NCBI RefSeq assembly: GCF_000004195.4
Contig: NC_030680.2
Location: forward strand, 793,686 to 857,685
DNA: 64,000 nucleotides
Origin: Xenopus tropicalis
Taxonomy: Eukaryota > Chordata > Amphibia > Anura > Pipidae
Direction: 5' to 3'
Below, in pieces: positions 45,687 through 58,110 of the stretch (the stretch's first letter is position 1; each line of letters starts with the position of its first letter). The notes under the pieces are model-generated. The model did no database searches, had not been told where the DNA came from, and saw only the letters and a program-made list of their open reading frames with translations. A program made the translations under genes and the position numbers.

Positions 45687-46752
45687 GAGGAATAAGATGA
45701 ACATGAGCCTCAGCAGGGGGCGCTGTACCAGGGAGGGATAGGATATAAGCATAAGGCTCAGCAGGGGGCGCTGTACCAGGGAGGGATAGGATATAAGCAT
45801 GAGGCTCAGCAGGGGGCGCTGTACCAGGGAGGGATAGGATATAAGCATGAGGCTCAGCAGGGGGCGCTGTACCAGGGAGGGATAGGATATAAGCATAAGG
45901 CTCAGCAGGGGGCGCTGTACCAGGGAGGGATAGGATATAAGCATGAGGCTCAGCAGGGGGCGCTGTACCAGGGAGGGATAGAATATAAGCATGAGGCTCA
46001 GCAGGGGGCGCTGTACCAGGGAGGGATAGGATATAAGCATGAGGCTCAGCAGGGGGCGCTGTACCAGGGAGGATTAGGATATAAGCATGAGGCTCAGCAG
46101 GGGGCGCTGTACCAGTTGGGAGGGATAGGATATAAGCATGAGGCTCAGCAGGGGGCGCTGTACCAGGGAGGGATAGGATATAAGCATAAGGCTCAGCAGG
46201 GGGCGCTGTACCAGTTGGGAGGGATAGGATATAAGCATGAGGCTCAGCAGGGGGCGCTGTACCAGGGAGGGATAGAATATAAGCATGAGGCTCAGTAGGG
46301 GGCGCTGTACCAGGGAGGGATAGAATATAAGCATGAGGCTCAGCAGGGGGCGCTGTACCAGTTGGGAGGGATAGGATATAAGCATAAGGCTCAGCAGGGG
46401 CGCTGTACCAGGGAGGGGGATATAAGCATAAGGCTCAGCAGGGGGCGCTGTACCAGGGAGGGATAGGATATAAGCATGAGGCTCAGTAGGGGGCGCTGTA
46501 CCAGGGAGGGATAGAATATAAGCATGAGGCTCAGCAGGGGGCGCTGTACCAGTTGGGAGGGATAGGATATAAGCATAAGGCTCAGCAGGGGGCGCTGTAC
46601 CAGGGAGGGGGATATAAGCATAAGGCTCAGCAGGGGGCGCTGTACCAGGGAGGGATAGGATATAAGCATGAGGCTCAGCAGGGGGCGCTGTACCAGTTGG
46701 GAGGGATAGGATATAAGCATGAAGCTCAGCAGGGGGCGCTGTACCAGGGAGC
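45687..46752. repeat. 48-bp minisatellite, about 22 copies, each with a CTCF-type core
   Basis: The unit is aagcatgaggctcagcaggg then ggcgctgtaccagggaggga then taggatat (48 bp), with 52-bp copies containing an extra 'ttgg' after 'ccag'. Every unit holds tcagcagggggcgc (first at 45710-45723), matching the CTCF core CCASYAGRKGGCRS at 13 of 14 positions; the tcagtag variants also fit. 'ggcgctgt' is also the half-site of the REST element. Minus-strand frames (124, 226 and 132 codons) are repeat readings. Confidence 0.95.
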
Positions 46753-46934
46753 ATTTTCTATGGAAATCCGTGGCAGAGACTGGGGGCATTTTTTTAAATT
46801 AAAAAACAAATACATAGGCACCCAAGGGCGGCCCCCCAACCCCACACCCTAATATAAATAGGGCCCGGGCCGAGTTGCTATATAACATTCATCTGCTGGG
46901 AGAGGATCTGAGCATGCTCAGTAATAGCCGGGGC

Positions 46935-48556
46935 AGTTCTACCCAGGGAGGGGGATAATACTCTGCCCCAGGGAGGGCGATAATACTCTGCCCTAGGGAG
47001 GGGGATAATACTTTGCCCCAGGGAGGGGGATAATACTCTGCCCCAGGGAGGGGGATAATACTCTGCCCCAGGGAGGGGATAATACTCTGCCCCAGGGAGG
47101 GGATAATACTCTGCCCCAGGAGGGGAAATAATACTCTGCCCCAGGGAGGGGATAATACTCTGCCCCAGGAGGGGGATAATACTCTGCCCAGGGGAGGGGG
47201 ATAATACTCTGCCCCAGGAGGGGGATAATACTCTGCCCCAGGGAGGGGGATAATACTCTGCCCCAGGGAGGGGGATAATACTTTGCCCCAGGGAGGGGGA
47301 TAATACTCTGCCCCAGGGAGGGGGATAATACTCTGCCCCAGGGAGGGGGATAATACTCTGCCCCAGGGAGGGGGATAATACTCTGCCCCAGGGAGGGGGA
47401 TAATACTCTGCCCCAGGGAGGGGGATAATACTCTGCCCCAGGGAGGGGGATAATACTCTGCCCCAGGGAGGGATAATACTAGGAGGGGGATAATACTCTG
47501 CCCAGGGAGAGGGATAATACTCTGCCCCAGGGAGGGGATTAATACTCTGCCCCAGGGAGGGGGATAATACTCTGCCCCCAGGGAGGGGATAATACTCTGC
47601 CCAGGGAGGGGATAATACTCTGCCCCAGGAGAGGGGATAATACTTTGCCCCAGGTGAGGGATAATACTTTGCCCCAGGAGGGGGATAATACTCTGCCCCC
47701 AGGAGGGGGATAATACTCTGCCCCAGGGAGGGGGATAATACTCTGCCCCCAGGGAGGGGATAATACTCTGCCCCAGGGAGGGGATAATACTTTGCCCCAG
47801 GGAGGGGGATAATACTCTGCCCAGGGGGATAATACTCTGCCCCAGGGAGGGGGATAATACTCTGCCCCAGGGAGGGGGATAATACTCTGCCCCAGGGAGG
47901 GGGATAATACTCTGCCCCAGGGAGGGGGATAATACTCTGCCCCAGGGAGGGGGATAATACTTGCCCCAGGGAGGGGATAATACTCTGCCCCAGGAGGGGG
48001 ATAATACTCTGCCCCAGGGGGCCCAAGGGGGGGATAATACTCTGCCCCAGGGAGGGGGATAATACTCTGCCCCAGGGAGGGGGATAATACTTTGCCCCAG
48101 GGAGGGGGATAATACTCTGCCCCAGGGGAAGGATAATACTCTGCCCCAGGGAGGGGTATAATACTCTGCCCCAGGGAGGGGGATAATACTCTGCCCCAGG
48201 GAGGGGTATAATACTCTGCCCCAGGGAGGGGTATAATACTCTGCCCCAGGGAGGGGGATAATACTCTGCCCCAGGGAGGGGGATAATACTCTGCCCCAGG
48301 GAGGGGGATAATACTCTGCCCCAGGGAGGGGGATAATACTCTGCCCCAGGGAGGGGGATAATACTCTGCCCCAGGGAGGGGGATAATACTCTGCCCCAGG
48401 GAGGGGGATAATACTTTTCCCCAGGGAGGGGGATAATACTCTGCCCCAGGGAGGGGGATAATACTCTGCCCCAGGGAGAAGGATAATACTCTGCCCCAGG
48501 GAGGGGGATAATACTTTGCCCCAGGGAGGGGTATAATACTTTTCCCCAGTACCCCG
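46935..48556. repeat. Minisatellite, 25-bp unit, about 65 copies
   Basis: The unit is gataatactctgccccaggg then agggg (25 bp). The clean parts are 47220-47460 and 47830-48555, with one-base slips elsewhere. A 600-codon minus-strand frame begins in unique sequence near 48680 and then reads the repeat (SLGQSIIPLPGAEYYPP-type). The non-repeat start is about 50 codons long with no known homology, so it is not called. Confidence 0.95.
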
Positions 48557-48895
48557 TGGGTATCACAGGATTTAGGAGGAGAGGATGGTGTTTCCCAGTA
48601 GCCAGACGGGCCCTAAGTGGCCATTTCCCATTTTCTGTGACCGTGACGAGTTGGGGGCTTTGTACAAACAGCAGTGACAAGCGGCTGCTAATAGCGACAC
48701 TAACGAGCCTTCTGCTTAATTAACTCTCATTCCCTTAATTAGCTTCTCCCCAGGAACCCTGACAGCCACTTCCTACCCACTCAGCCCCGCCCCCTAGGGT
48801 CCGAGCAGGAACTGACAAGGTCCCCCCCCCAAACTACAGGAGCCTGGCACCCCTATATCCAAACTGTACGAAACAGGGCACCTCTATATCCACCC
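48557..48895. other. Unique spacer with paired homeodomain-type sites
   Basis: 'gcttaattaactctc' and 'cccttaattagcttc' (about 48712-48745) are two TTAATTA homeodomain-type words 20 bp apart in an AT-richer stretch, compatible with a conserved non-coding element. No coding exon is visible. Confidence 0.35.
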
Positions 48896-49330
48896 CCATA
48901 TCCTTATCATTTACAGTAGGGGGTACATTATCCCTTATAATACATGAGTGATACTCAGAGTTCCCTGTATAACTCAGCCTGCAGCCTTGTGCCTTTATAT
49001 GGGGGGCACAGAACCCCTCAGTGACTGCTAATATCCTTATCATTTACAGTAGGGGGTACATTATCCCTTATAATACATGAGTGATACTCAGAGTTCCCTG
49101 TATAACTCAGCCTTCAGCCTTGTGCCTTTATATGGGCACAGAACCCCTCAGTGACTGCTAATATCCTTATCATTTACAGTAGGGGGTACATTATCCCTTA
49201 TAATACATGAGTGATACTCAGAGTTCCCTGTATAACTCAGCCTGCAGCCTTGTGCCTTTATATGGGGGGCACAGAACCCCTCAGTGACTGCTAATATCCT
49301 TATCATATACAGTAGGGGGTACAGTATCCC
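48896..49330. repeat. Long-unit tandem array, about 132-bp unit, 3.3 copies
   Basis: Copies begin 'atatccttatcatttacagt' at 48898, 49031, 49161 and 49293 and include 'agggggtacattatccctta', 'gatactcagagttccctgta' and 'gcctttatatggggggcaca'. Copies are nearly identical apart from loss of 'ggg' in one. Confidence 0.95.
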
Positions 49331-51296
49331 TATACTCCTGCTCTCCTACAGTAAGGCTACTATAACTCCCAGCAGAGCTGATGCCTCTCACCGGTTCTGG
49401 TACCAGTTGTTACTGTATTATACCCTGTGTGTTTGTAGTGAGAGAACTAAAGTGGCAGAACCCCAGTTTCCTGCTGTAAGGAGATAGGGTGGGAGTGGGG
49501 GGGGGACACAGACAAGGGGGGGATTTAAGTTCAAACAGGCAGTTTTGGCCCCAAATCAAAGGAAAGACACAACGTGCCAAATCCCCTCACTAAATCGACT
49601 TGATCGCCCTCAATGGGCAGTGAGATGGGGGGGCCCCGAGTGATGCCGTAAGGGGATAACGGGACTTTTGTCTGAAGAGCTTATGCTCCATTTCTACAGT
49701 ATCTTTTGGGGGGCGCGCTGCCAGGGAAGGGTGAATTACTGAGGTGACTGGGACTAGGGGCAGGCAGAATGGGGGGGCACTAGACATGTACCCCTAGTCT
49801 GGGCTCTCATTACCCCCAGTGCCCATCACTGTATGATCCCCCCCCGCGGTGCCCCCGAAGGATGGGGGTGCAGTGGCCCCTGATTTCCAGGCCTGTGTGT
49901 AACTTTCCCTTGTTGCTAATGGAAACGTAAATAAATCTGTATAGAAACCTAATTTATTGGGGGGTGGAGTCACAATAGGGGGGAAAGGGGAGGAGTCAAT
50001 GGGGAGGGAGTGACTGTGTAACCCCGCCCCTCTCCCACCTGCGCAGAAAGTACCCCCATATGGCTGGCACGGGGCCCCTACATACAAGGCATACCCCCAA
50101 GGGCAGGGCAAGTTCTGTGCTCCAGGTTGGACAAACCCAGAGTTATTATTATGGTCTGGTCTGTTGCCCCCACCCTGGGTACCATGTGGTGTGTTTGCCC
50201 CTGTGAGAGAAGAAACCTGGCTCAGCGCAGCGAGAGCCCCAGCAAGTTCCTGTCTGTCATCGGGGGGGGGCTTTGCTCGGGGGCAGGAAGCCCATTGGCA
50301 CGGGGCCCACTTAGATCCTGTGCCGGCAGCGCGGCGCCTCCAGTGCTTAAGGCAATATTTCATGTTCTACATCATTGGGGCCTGGGGATAGGGCCATTCT
50401 GCAGGGGGAGTATGGAGTGCAGCACTGGGGGGGGGCATTTTGGGAGGGGGTAATACTCTGGGTACCCAGGGGCCACTCCCCTCACCCTCCCTGTAGCACT
50501 GAGGAATTGTTCTTGTTTTGGGGCAACCAGAGCTGTTTGTAGCACAATAAGCCGCTCCTGTCGTCCTGCTGCAGGGCTACTGTAAGATCCATAATATTCC
50601 CTTTGTCAGTGATCTACCCCACCTGGCACTTTAACAGCTTTCTTCTTGCTATGGGACTCCAGCTTGGCAACCAGGTGTTGGCTTGAGTTAGGGGTGCCAC
50701 CTTTCTTTGCAGTCCAGGTTGCTAGGGACAACAATCATAGCAACCAAAAAGCACTACAGTAAGACATTATCAGAAAGAGACTGGATGGAATATTATTGGC
50801 TGGAGCATAAGGGGGAGGGTCCCATTGACTGGTCACAGGCCCCCCAGGAAATTCTGAGGATTCCTACATGGTGGTGGGGGCTACACAGACCCCCCCAGGG
50901 GTCACAGGAAGATTTATAGTGATGCACAAATACCCCAGTGGGACATTTAATGGCATAGAAATACCCCCCCCCCGGGGCAAAGGTGCACCCAATAGAGCTT
51001 TCTCTGCCCAGACTCCCGTCACCCTAGGGCACCCCCACTCTGGGGCGAGGGGGGGGGCAAGTTCCAAATATAAACACTCTGAGCACATTTCTCACTGTCT
51101 CACCCAAATTCTGCCCTCCCCATCTCCCCCTGGCACACTAGCCCCCTGGGGGGTGTAACTAATTATAGCTCTGATTTCATAGCAGCCAATCAAATTAGAT
51201 GAATACAGGGACACATGATCCCCTTGAATCCCTGGGCTGAAACTGCCCTTAACCCCTTCAGTGCCGCGGGGCTTCATGTTCCAGGGAGGGGGAATC
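49331..51296. other. Unique spacer, 2.0 kb, with one interspersed element
   Basis: No gene is called. A good minus-strand acceptor (tttcttctctcacag, ending at 50201) precedes an open stretch down to about 50050, but no donor or homology supports an exon. 50650-50800 carries 'ggttgctagggacaac' and 'gaaagagactgga', a pattern I associate with a common Xenopus interspersed repeat. 'actataactcccagca' lies near 49358. G and C runs lie near 49497, 50262 and 50967. Confidence 0.4.
50640..50800 (+). mobile_element. Interspersed repeat fragment with RFX-like X-box
   Basis: The segment includes 'ccagcttggcaaccagg', 'gttgctagggacaac' (50718-50732) and 'gaaagagactggatggaata'. The second word is close to the palindromic RFX X-box (GTTGCCATGGAAAC). 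Related 'gttgctaggg' words occur near 22700 and, inverted, near 4065. The family name is not known to me. The short open frame across it (71 codons) reads the element, not a gene. Confidence 0.4.
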
Positions 51297-54200
51297 CTGG
51301 GGGCCCGGGGGGCAGGGATATTAGGGCGCTAGGGATATCTCTTGGCCGGGGGGGGCAGGGATATTAGGGCACTAGGGATATCTCTTGGGCCGGGGGGGCA
51401 CGGGATATTAGGGCACTAGGGTATTCTTGCGCCGGGGGGGGCAGGGACTATCTAGGCAGAGCCGAATCTCTGGGCCGGGGGGCGGGCAGGATATTAGGCA
51501 CTAGGGATATCTCTGGCCGGGGGGCGAGCGGATATTCTAGAGGCACTTAGGATTATCCTCTTGGTCCGACGGGGGGGGCAGGGATATTAGGCACAGGGAT
51601 ACTCTGCGCCGGGGGGGGCAGGGATATAGTGCTACTAGGGATATACCTTGCACGGGCGGGCGCAGGATATTAGGGCACTTAGGGAATGTTATCTTGGCCG
51701 TGGGTGCGCAGGATATCTAGCTACTAGCGATATCTCTTGCGCCGGTGGAGGTGGGGCAGGGATATAGGGCACTAGGATACTATCTTGGCCGGGGCGGGGC
51801 AGGGATATAGCCGCACTAGGCATATAATCTTGCCGGCGGAGGCAAGGATATTAGGGCCGCCTAGGGATAATCTCTTCCGGGCGGCAGCGATATTAGGCCG
51901 CTAGGGCTATCTCTTGCCGGGGGGGCAGTATACTTAGCACGGCCACAGGGCAATATAGCGTGCCCGGGAGGGTGTGCAGGGAATATTTAGTCGGCATAGA
52001 TAAATCCTGCCGCGGGGGGGTCAGGGAATAGCGGCTACTATATAATCTCTTGGCCGTGGCGGGCGCAGGATACTTAGGGCACCTAGGGATATATCTTGGC
52101 CGGGGGGCAGATATTAGGCACTAGGCATATCTCTTGGCGCGAGGGGGGGCAGGCGATATTAGGGGCCACTAGGGATAATCCTTGTAACCGGGGGGTGGCA
52201 GGATATTTAGGCACTAGGAATATTGCCACGGGGGGGAACCAGTCAGGGAGTATTAGTGCCACTCAGGATATCTCTTGCCGGGGGGGGGCAGTGATATTAG
52301 CACAAGGATATCTCTTGCCGGGGGCGGGCGCAGGATATTAGGGCACTAAGGGAATATATCTTGGCCGGGGGGGGGCATAAGGGTCGCGATCTATAATAGA
52401 GCACTTAGGAATATATCGCCGGGGGGGGGGCAGGGTTATAGGCACTAGGGATATACACTTGCCGGGGGCAGGATATTAGGGCACTAGGGAAATATATCTG
52501 GCCAGGGGGCGCAGGGATATTAGGGCACTATGAATCTCTTGGCCGGGGGGGGGGGGGCCAGGATATTAGGGCACTAGGATTATCTTGGCCAGGGGGGCAA
52601 TATAGGGCACTAGGGATATCTCTGGCCGGGGGGGGCAGGGATATTGAGGTGCACTCAGGATATCTCCTTGGCCGCGGTGGCAGGAATATTTAGGTCACTA
52701 GGATATCTCTTGGCCGTGGGGGGCAGCATATCAGGGTTCTGCGCACTAGGGATACTCTTCCCGGCCGGGCGTCGGGGGCAGGGATATTAGTGGCATAGGA
52801 TATCTCTTGCCGGGGGTGAGGATATGTAGCGGCACTAGGACTATATCTTGGCCAGGGGGGGCAGGGGATATAGCGCCACTAGGATATATATCTTGTCAGG
52901 GCGGCGGCAGAGATATTAGGCCACTAGGAATATCTTGGCTGGGGCAGGAGTATTAGGCACTAGCGAATATCTTGGCCGGCGGGGGCACGGATATTAGTAG
53001 GCACTCAGGCCGATATATCTTGCCGGGGCAGGGATCATTAGCCGACACTAGATATATCTTGCGGGCGGCAAGATATTAGGGCACAAGGGATATTATCTTG
53101 GCCGGGGTGGGCAGATATGGTTAGGGCGACTAGATATAATCTTGGCCGGGGGGGCAGGATATTAGACACTAGGGAATAGTATCTTTTTGCCGGGGGGGGG
53201 CCAGGCGAGTATTCAGGCACTAGCATATATCTGCCGGGGGGGCGATTATTAGACGGCATCTAGGATATTCTTGCTGGGGGGGCAGGGATATATAGGGCAG
53301 CTAGGGATATATCTTGCGGCGGCGGCCAGGATATTAGGCACTAGGGATATATCTTGGTCCGGGGGGGGCCAGGGAATATAGGCACTAGCGGATAACTTGG
53401 CCAGGGGGGGGGGCAGCTATATAGGCACTAGGGATATATCTTGGCGGGAGCTGCAGGGATATTAGCGGGCCACTAGGATATATCTTGGCAGGGGTCGGCA
53501 AGAGATATTAGACGCACCTAGGATACTATCTTGCTCAAATCTTAGGTGGGGGCAGGATATTTAGCCGGCACTTAGCGATAATCTTGGCAGAGGGGGGGCA
53601 GGGATATTAGGGCACTAGGGATATATCTGGCCAGGGGGGGGCAGGATATTAGGGCACTAGGGATATATCTTGGCCGGGGGGCAGGGATATTAGGGCACTA
53701 GGGATTATATCTTGCCGGGGGCAGGGATATTAGGGCACTAGGGATATATCTTGGCCGGGCGGGCGGGGATATTAGGGCACTAGGATAATCTTGGCCGGGG
53801 GGGGGCAGGAATATTAGGCCACTAGGGATATATCTTGGCCCGGGGGGAGGGGCAGGGATATTAGCACTAGGGATATCTCTCTGGCGCGGGAGGGGGGCAG
53901 GGATATTAGGGCACTAGCGGGATATCTCCTGGCGGGGGGGGGCAGGGATATTAGGGCACTAGGGATATTCTTGGCTGGGGGGGGGGGGGGATATTAGGGC
54001 ACTAGGGATATATCTTGGCCGGGGGCCAGGGATATTAGGGCACTAGGGATATTTCTATGTCTGGGGGGGGGATATTAGGGCACTAGGATATACCTTGGCC
54101 GGGGGGCAGGGATATTTAGGCACTAGCGGATAAAATCTGGCCGGGGGGGGCAGATATTAGGGCACTAGGGAATATCTTGGCCGGGGGGGACAGGAGTATT

Positions 54201-54578
54201 AGGGCACTAGGGATATATCTTGGCGGGGGGGGCAGGATATTAGGGCACTAGGGATAATTCTTGGCCGGGGGCAGGGATATTAGGGCACTAGGGATATATC
54301 TTGGCCGGGGGGGCAGGGATATTAGGGCACTAGGGATATATCTTGCCGGGGGGCAGGGATATTAGGGCACTAGGGACTATATCTTGGCCGGGGGGCTAGG
54401 ATTATTAGGGCACTAGGGATATATCTTGGCCAGGGGGGGGGCAGGGATATTAGGGCACTAGGGATATCTCTTGGCCGGGGGGGGCAGGGATATTAGGGCA
54501 CTAGGGATATATCTTGGCCGGGGGGGGCAGGGATATTAGGGCACTAGGGATATCTCTTGGCCGGGGGGGGGGCAGGTA
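51297..54578. repeat. Minisatellite, about 42-bp unit, about 78 copies
   Basis: The unit is gcagggatattagggcacta then gggatatatcttggccgggg then 2-4 G. The first two or three copies and the last 1 kb (about 53.6-54.58 kb) are regular. The interior (51.4-53.5 kb) has insertions and deletions in almost every unit. 'tattaggg' in the unit is not a telomere repeat. Confidence 0.95.
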
Positions 54579-55134
54579 TATGAGCCCCTGGGGGCAGTTA
54601 TGATGAATGGCAATAATGTCAGTGTCACCGCTGAAGGCGCCTAAAGCCCCATTGTATCTTGTTTATGGCCCTGACCCCCGACCCTGCCCTGCTGATGGGG
54701 GGCAGCTGCTCTCTGGGCTCCGGGGTCTGCAGATCCCATTTGGGAGGCAGAGAGGGGACAGGGGGCTCGGTGATTAACCCCTCGCAGTGCAACAGGTGTG
54801 GGGCCCAGCAGGTGTCAGTGGGGCAGGGAACGAATGATAAATTCACTGGGTAAAATCCCATGGGGCACTGGGGCATTAACTCCTGTCTCTCCTGCCTGGA
54901 CCCCAATATAATGATTTGTATTGGTCACATCCCCCCCCCCAGGGTTTTAATATTAGCCCCATGTTGGATCAGTTCAACTTGTGTTTCCTATGTCTCAGGC
55001 CTCTCCAGGCAGCAGTGCAGTAAAGTGTTACTCAGCCTTTCAGATAAAGGGGTTAGTGTCTCCGCTCTTCAGTCTTTATCTACCGTCCCTGCCATAAAGC
55101 AAGGCTGTCCTGCACCAGATAATGGACCCCATAC
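54579..55134. other. Unique spacer, 0.56 kb
   Basis: Holds the exon candidate at 54625-54906 (minus) and otherwise ordinary sequence with a C run near 54935. Confidence 0.4.
54625..54906 (-). CDS. Candidate coding segment, 93 codons, unidentified
   Basis: On the minus strand an open stretch reads MPQCPMGFYPVNLSFVPC, then GLITEPPVPSLPPKWDLQ, and ends INKIQWGFRRLQR before a stop. It is not repeat-derived and has a varied, protein-like composition, including a cluster of Cys residues in its first half. 'tattggggtccag' or 'gggattttacccag' could act as acceptors, but neither has a strong pyrimidine tract, and no AATAAA follows the stop. I do not recognise a family. Chance open frame is the main alternative. 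Confidence 0.2.
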   Translation of the reverse strand: MGSRQERQELMPQCPMGFYPVNLSFVPCPTDTCWAPHLLHCEGLITEPPVPSLPPKWDLQTPEPREQLPPISRAGSGVRAINKIQWGFRRLQR

Positions 55135-57372
55135 TGTGGGCATTCCCAGTACCCAGAGGCACAAACAGCCCCCCCAGCCCAATAAATAGTGACTGTCTGT
55201 GGCACCTTACAGCCCCCCTGGCATTCCCAGTACCCAGAGGCACAAACAGCCCCCCCCAGCCCAATAAATAGTGACTGTCTGTGGCACCTTACAGCCCCCC
55301 TGGCATTCCCACCCCAGAGGCACAAACAGCCCCCCAGCCCAATAAATAGTGACTGTCTGTGGCACCCTTACAGCCCCCCCTGGCATTCCCAGTACCCAGA
55401 GGCACAAACAGCCCCCCCCCCAGCCCAATAAATAGTGAGTGTCTGTGGCACCTTACAGCCCCCCTGGCATTCCCAGTACCCAGAGGCACAAACAGCCCCC
55501 CCAGCCCAATAAATAGTGACTGTCTGTGGCACCTTACAGCCCCCCTGGCAGTTCCCAGTACCCAGAGGCACAAACAGCCCCCCCAGCCCAATAAATAGTG
55601 ACTGTCTGTGGCACCTTACAGCCCCCCTGGCATTCCAGTACCCCAGGCACAAACAGCCCCCCCCCCAGCCCAATAAATAGTGACTGTCTGTGGCACCTTA
55701 CAGCCCCCCTGGCATTCCCAGTACCCAGAGGCACAAACAGCCCCCCCCCCCAGCCCAATATAATAGTGACTGTCTGTGGCCCACCTTACAGCCCCCCTGG
55801 CATTCCCAGTACCCAGAGGCACAAACAGCCCCCCCCCCAGCCCAATAAATAGTGACTGACTTGGCACCTTACAGCCCCCCTGGCATTCCCAGTACCCAGA
55901 GGCACAAACAGCCCCCCCCCCCAGCCCAATAAATAGTGACTGACTGTGGCACCTTACAGCCCCCCGGCATTCCCAGTACCCAGAGGCACAAACAGCCCCC
56001 CCCCCAGCCCAATAAATAGTGACTGTCTGTGGCACCTTACAGCCCCCCTGGCATTCCCAGTACCCAGAGGCACAAACAGCCACCCCCCCCCCCCCAGCCC
56101 AAAATAGTGACTGTCTGTGGCACCTTACAGCCCCCCTGGCAATTTCCAGTACCCAGAGCACAAACAGCCCCCCAGCCCAATAAATAGTGACTGTCTGTGG
56201 CACCTTACAGCCCCCCTGGCATTCCCAGTACCCAGAGGCACCAAAACAGCCCCCCCCAGCCCAATAAAATAGTGACTGTCTGTGGCACCTTACAGCCCCC
56301 CTGGCATTCCCAGTACCCAGAGGCACAAACAGCCCCCCCCCAGGCCCAATAAATAGTGACTGTCTCGCTGAAACCTTACAGCCCCCCTGGCATTCCCAGT
56401 ACCCAGAGGCACAAACAGCCCCCCCCCAGCCCAATAAATAGTGACTGTCTGTGGCACCTTACAGCCCCCCCTGGCATTCCCAGTACCCAGAGGCACAAAC
56501 AGCCCCCCCAGCCCAATAAATAGTGACTGTCTGTGGCACCTTACAGCCCCCCCCTGGCATTCCCAGTACCCAGAGGCACAAACAGCCCCCCCCCAGCCCA
56601 ATAAATAGTGACTGTCTGTGGCACCTTACAGCCCCCGGGCTATTCCCAGTACCCAGAGGCACAAACAGCCCCCCCAGCCCAATAAATAGTGACTGTCTGT
56701 GGCACCTTTAAGCCCCCCGGCATTCCCAGTACCCAAAGGCACAAACAGCCCCCCCAGCCCAATAAATAGTGACTGTCTGTGGCACCTTACAGCCCCCTGG
56801 CATTCCCAGCAACCCAGAGGCACAAACAGCCCCCCCAGCCAATAAATAGTGACTGTCTGTGGCACCTTACAGCCCCCCTGGCATTCCCAGACCCAAGAGG
56901 CACAAACAGCCCCCCCCAGCCAATAAATAGTGACTGTCTGTGGCACCTTACAGCCCCCCTGGCATTCCCAGTACCCAGAGGCACAAACACCCCCCAGCCC
57001 AATAAATAGTGACTGTCTGTGGCACCTTACAGCCCCCTGGCATTCCCAGTACCCAGAGGCACAAACAGCCCCCCCAGCCCAATAAATAGTGACTGTCTGT
57101 GGCACCTTACCTAGCCCCCCTGGCATTCCCAGTACCCAGAGGCACAAACAGCCCCCCCAGCCCAATAAATAGTGACTGTCTGTGGCACCTTACAGCCCCC
57201 CCCGGCATTCCAGTACCCAGAGGCCACAAACACCCCCCCAGCCCAATAAATATGACTTCTGTGGCACCTTACAGCCCCCCTGGCATTCCCAGTACCCAGA
57301 GGCACAAACAGCCCCCCCAGCCCAATAAATAGTGACTGTCTGTGGCACCTTACAGCCCCCCTGGCATTACAT
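55135..57372. repeat. Tandem array, about 82-bp unit, about 27 copies, each with AATAAA
   Basis: The unit contains cagcccaataaatagtgact, gtctgtggcaccttacagcc, cccctggcattcccagtacc and cagaggcacaaacagccccc. Length varies mainly in the final C run (4 to 14). On the plus strand each copy offers AATAAA followed about 12-15 bp later by the GU-rich 'tgtctgtgg', the layout of a poly(A) site. Open frames on either strand (up to 272 codons) are repeat readings. Confidence 0.95.
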
Positions 57373-57841
57373 TGTTACCCCCCCCCCATCTGTCTCCTTC
57401 ATGTCAGGTGGGTGAGGCGGGGGCGGATCTAACTCTGCTTGCTGGGGGATGATGGGAGTTGTAGTTACAGCTGGGAGCCTACAGGTTGGAAAGATACAAA
57501 ATGCCCCCCCCCAGTATAGGAATTGGGGGGGGCACTGAGTTTCTGTAGGAATCTGCACAAATGGAATTCTGGCTGGCGGCTTTGGCAACAAATGAATATT
57601 TTAAGCTCGGGGGCATTAATGTTCCAGTTGGGGGGGGGGGTCATATTGTTGTAAAGGGGAAACAGAGCCCAGAACAAAGGAGGGGGCAGAACAGGTTCTG
57701 AGCCAAAAGGCAGAGGGGCTGCGAGGTGTCAGTTTTACTGGACTTCTGCTCCCAGTGACAGCTGCGTCCCACCGACCATGTGTCCTGCCCCCCCTGCCCC
57801 CCATATACTCTCCCTATAACTACTATTCCAGCCTCACAGCT
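57373..57841. other. Unique spacer, 0.47 kb
   Basis: Contains 'gatgggagttgtagttacagctggg' type sequence near 57448, a widespread short interspersed motif (inverse of actacaactcccagc), and a G run near 57632. No exon is supported. Confidence 0.4.
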
Positions 57842-58110
57842 GTGGGTGGCATCAGCACCCCCACCCACCCATAATCTGTGGGGGCATCAGCACCCCCACC
57901 CACCCATAATCTGTGGGGGGCATCAGCACCCCCACCCACCCATAATCTGTGGGGGCAACAGCACCCCCACCCACCCATAATCTGTGGGGGCATCAGCACC
58001 CCCCCCCACCCATAATCTGTGGGGGGCATCAGCACCCCCACCCACCCATAATCTGTGGGGGAAACAGCACCCCCACCCACCCCATAATCTGTGGGGGCAA
58101 CAGCACCCGA
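57842..58110. repeat. Minisatellite, 35-bp unit, about 7.5 copies
   Basis: The unit is ggcatcagcacccccaccca then cccataatctgtggg (35 bp), with 'gcaacagc' or 'gaaacagc' variants. Copies are regular. Confidence 0.95.

Noticed and set aside
50050..50200. Exon after the strong acceptor tttcttctctcacag (minus)
   Set aside because: The open stretch has no clear donor, two frames are open together, and the reading has no homology I recognise; an isolated acceptor is weak evidence.
51297..54578. Telomeric repeat (tattaggg in each unit)
   Set aside because: TTAGGG occurs once per 42-bp unit and is never tandem by itself, so it is not telomere or interstitial telomere sequence.
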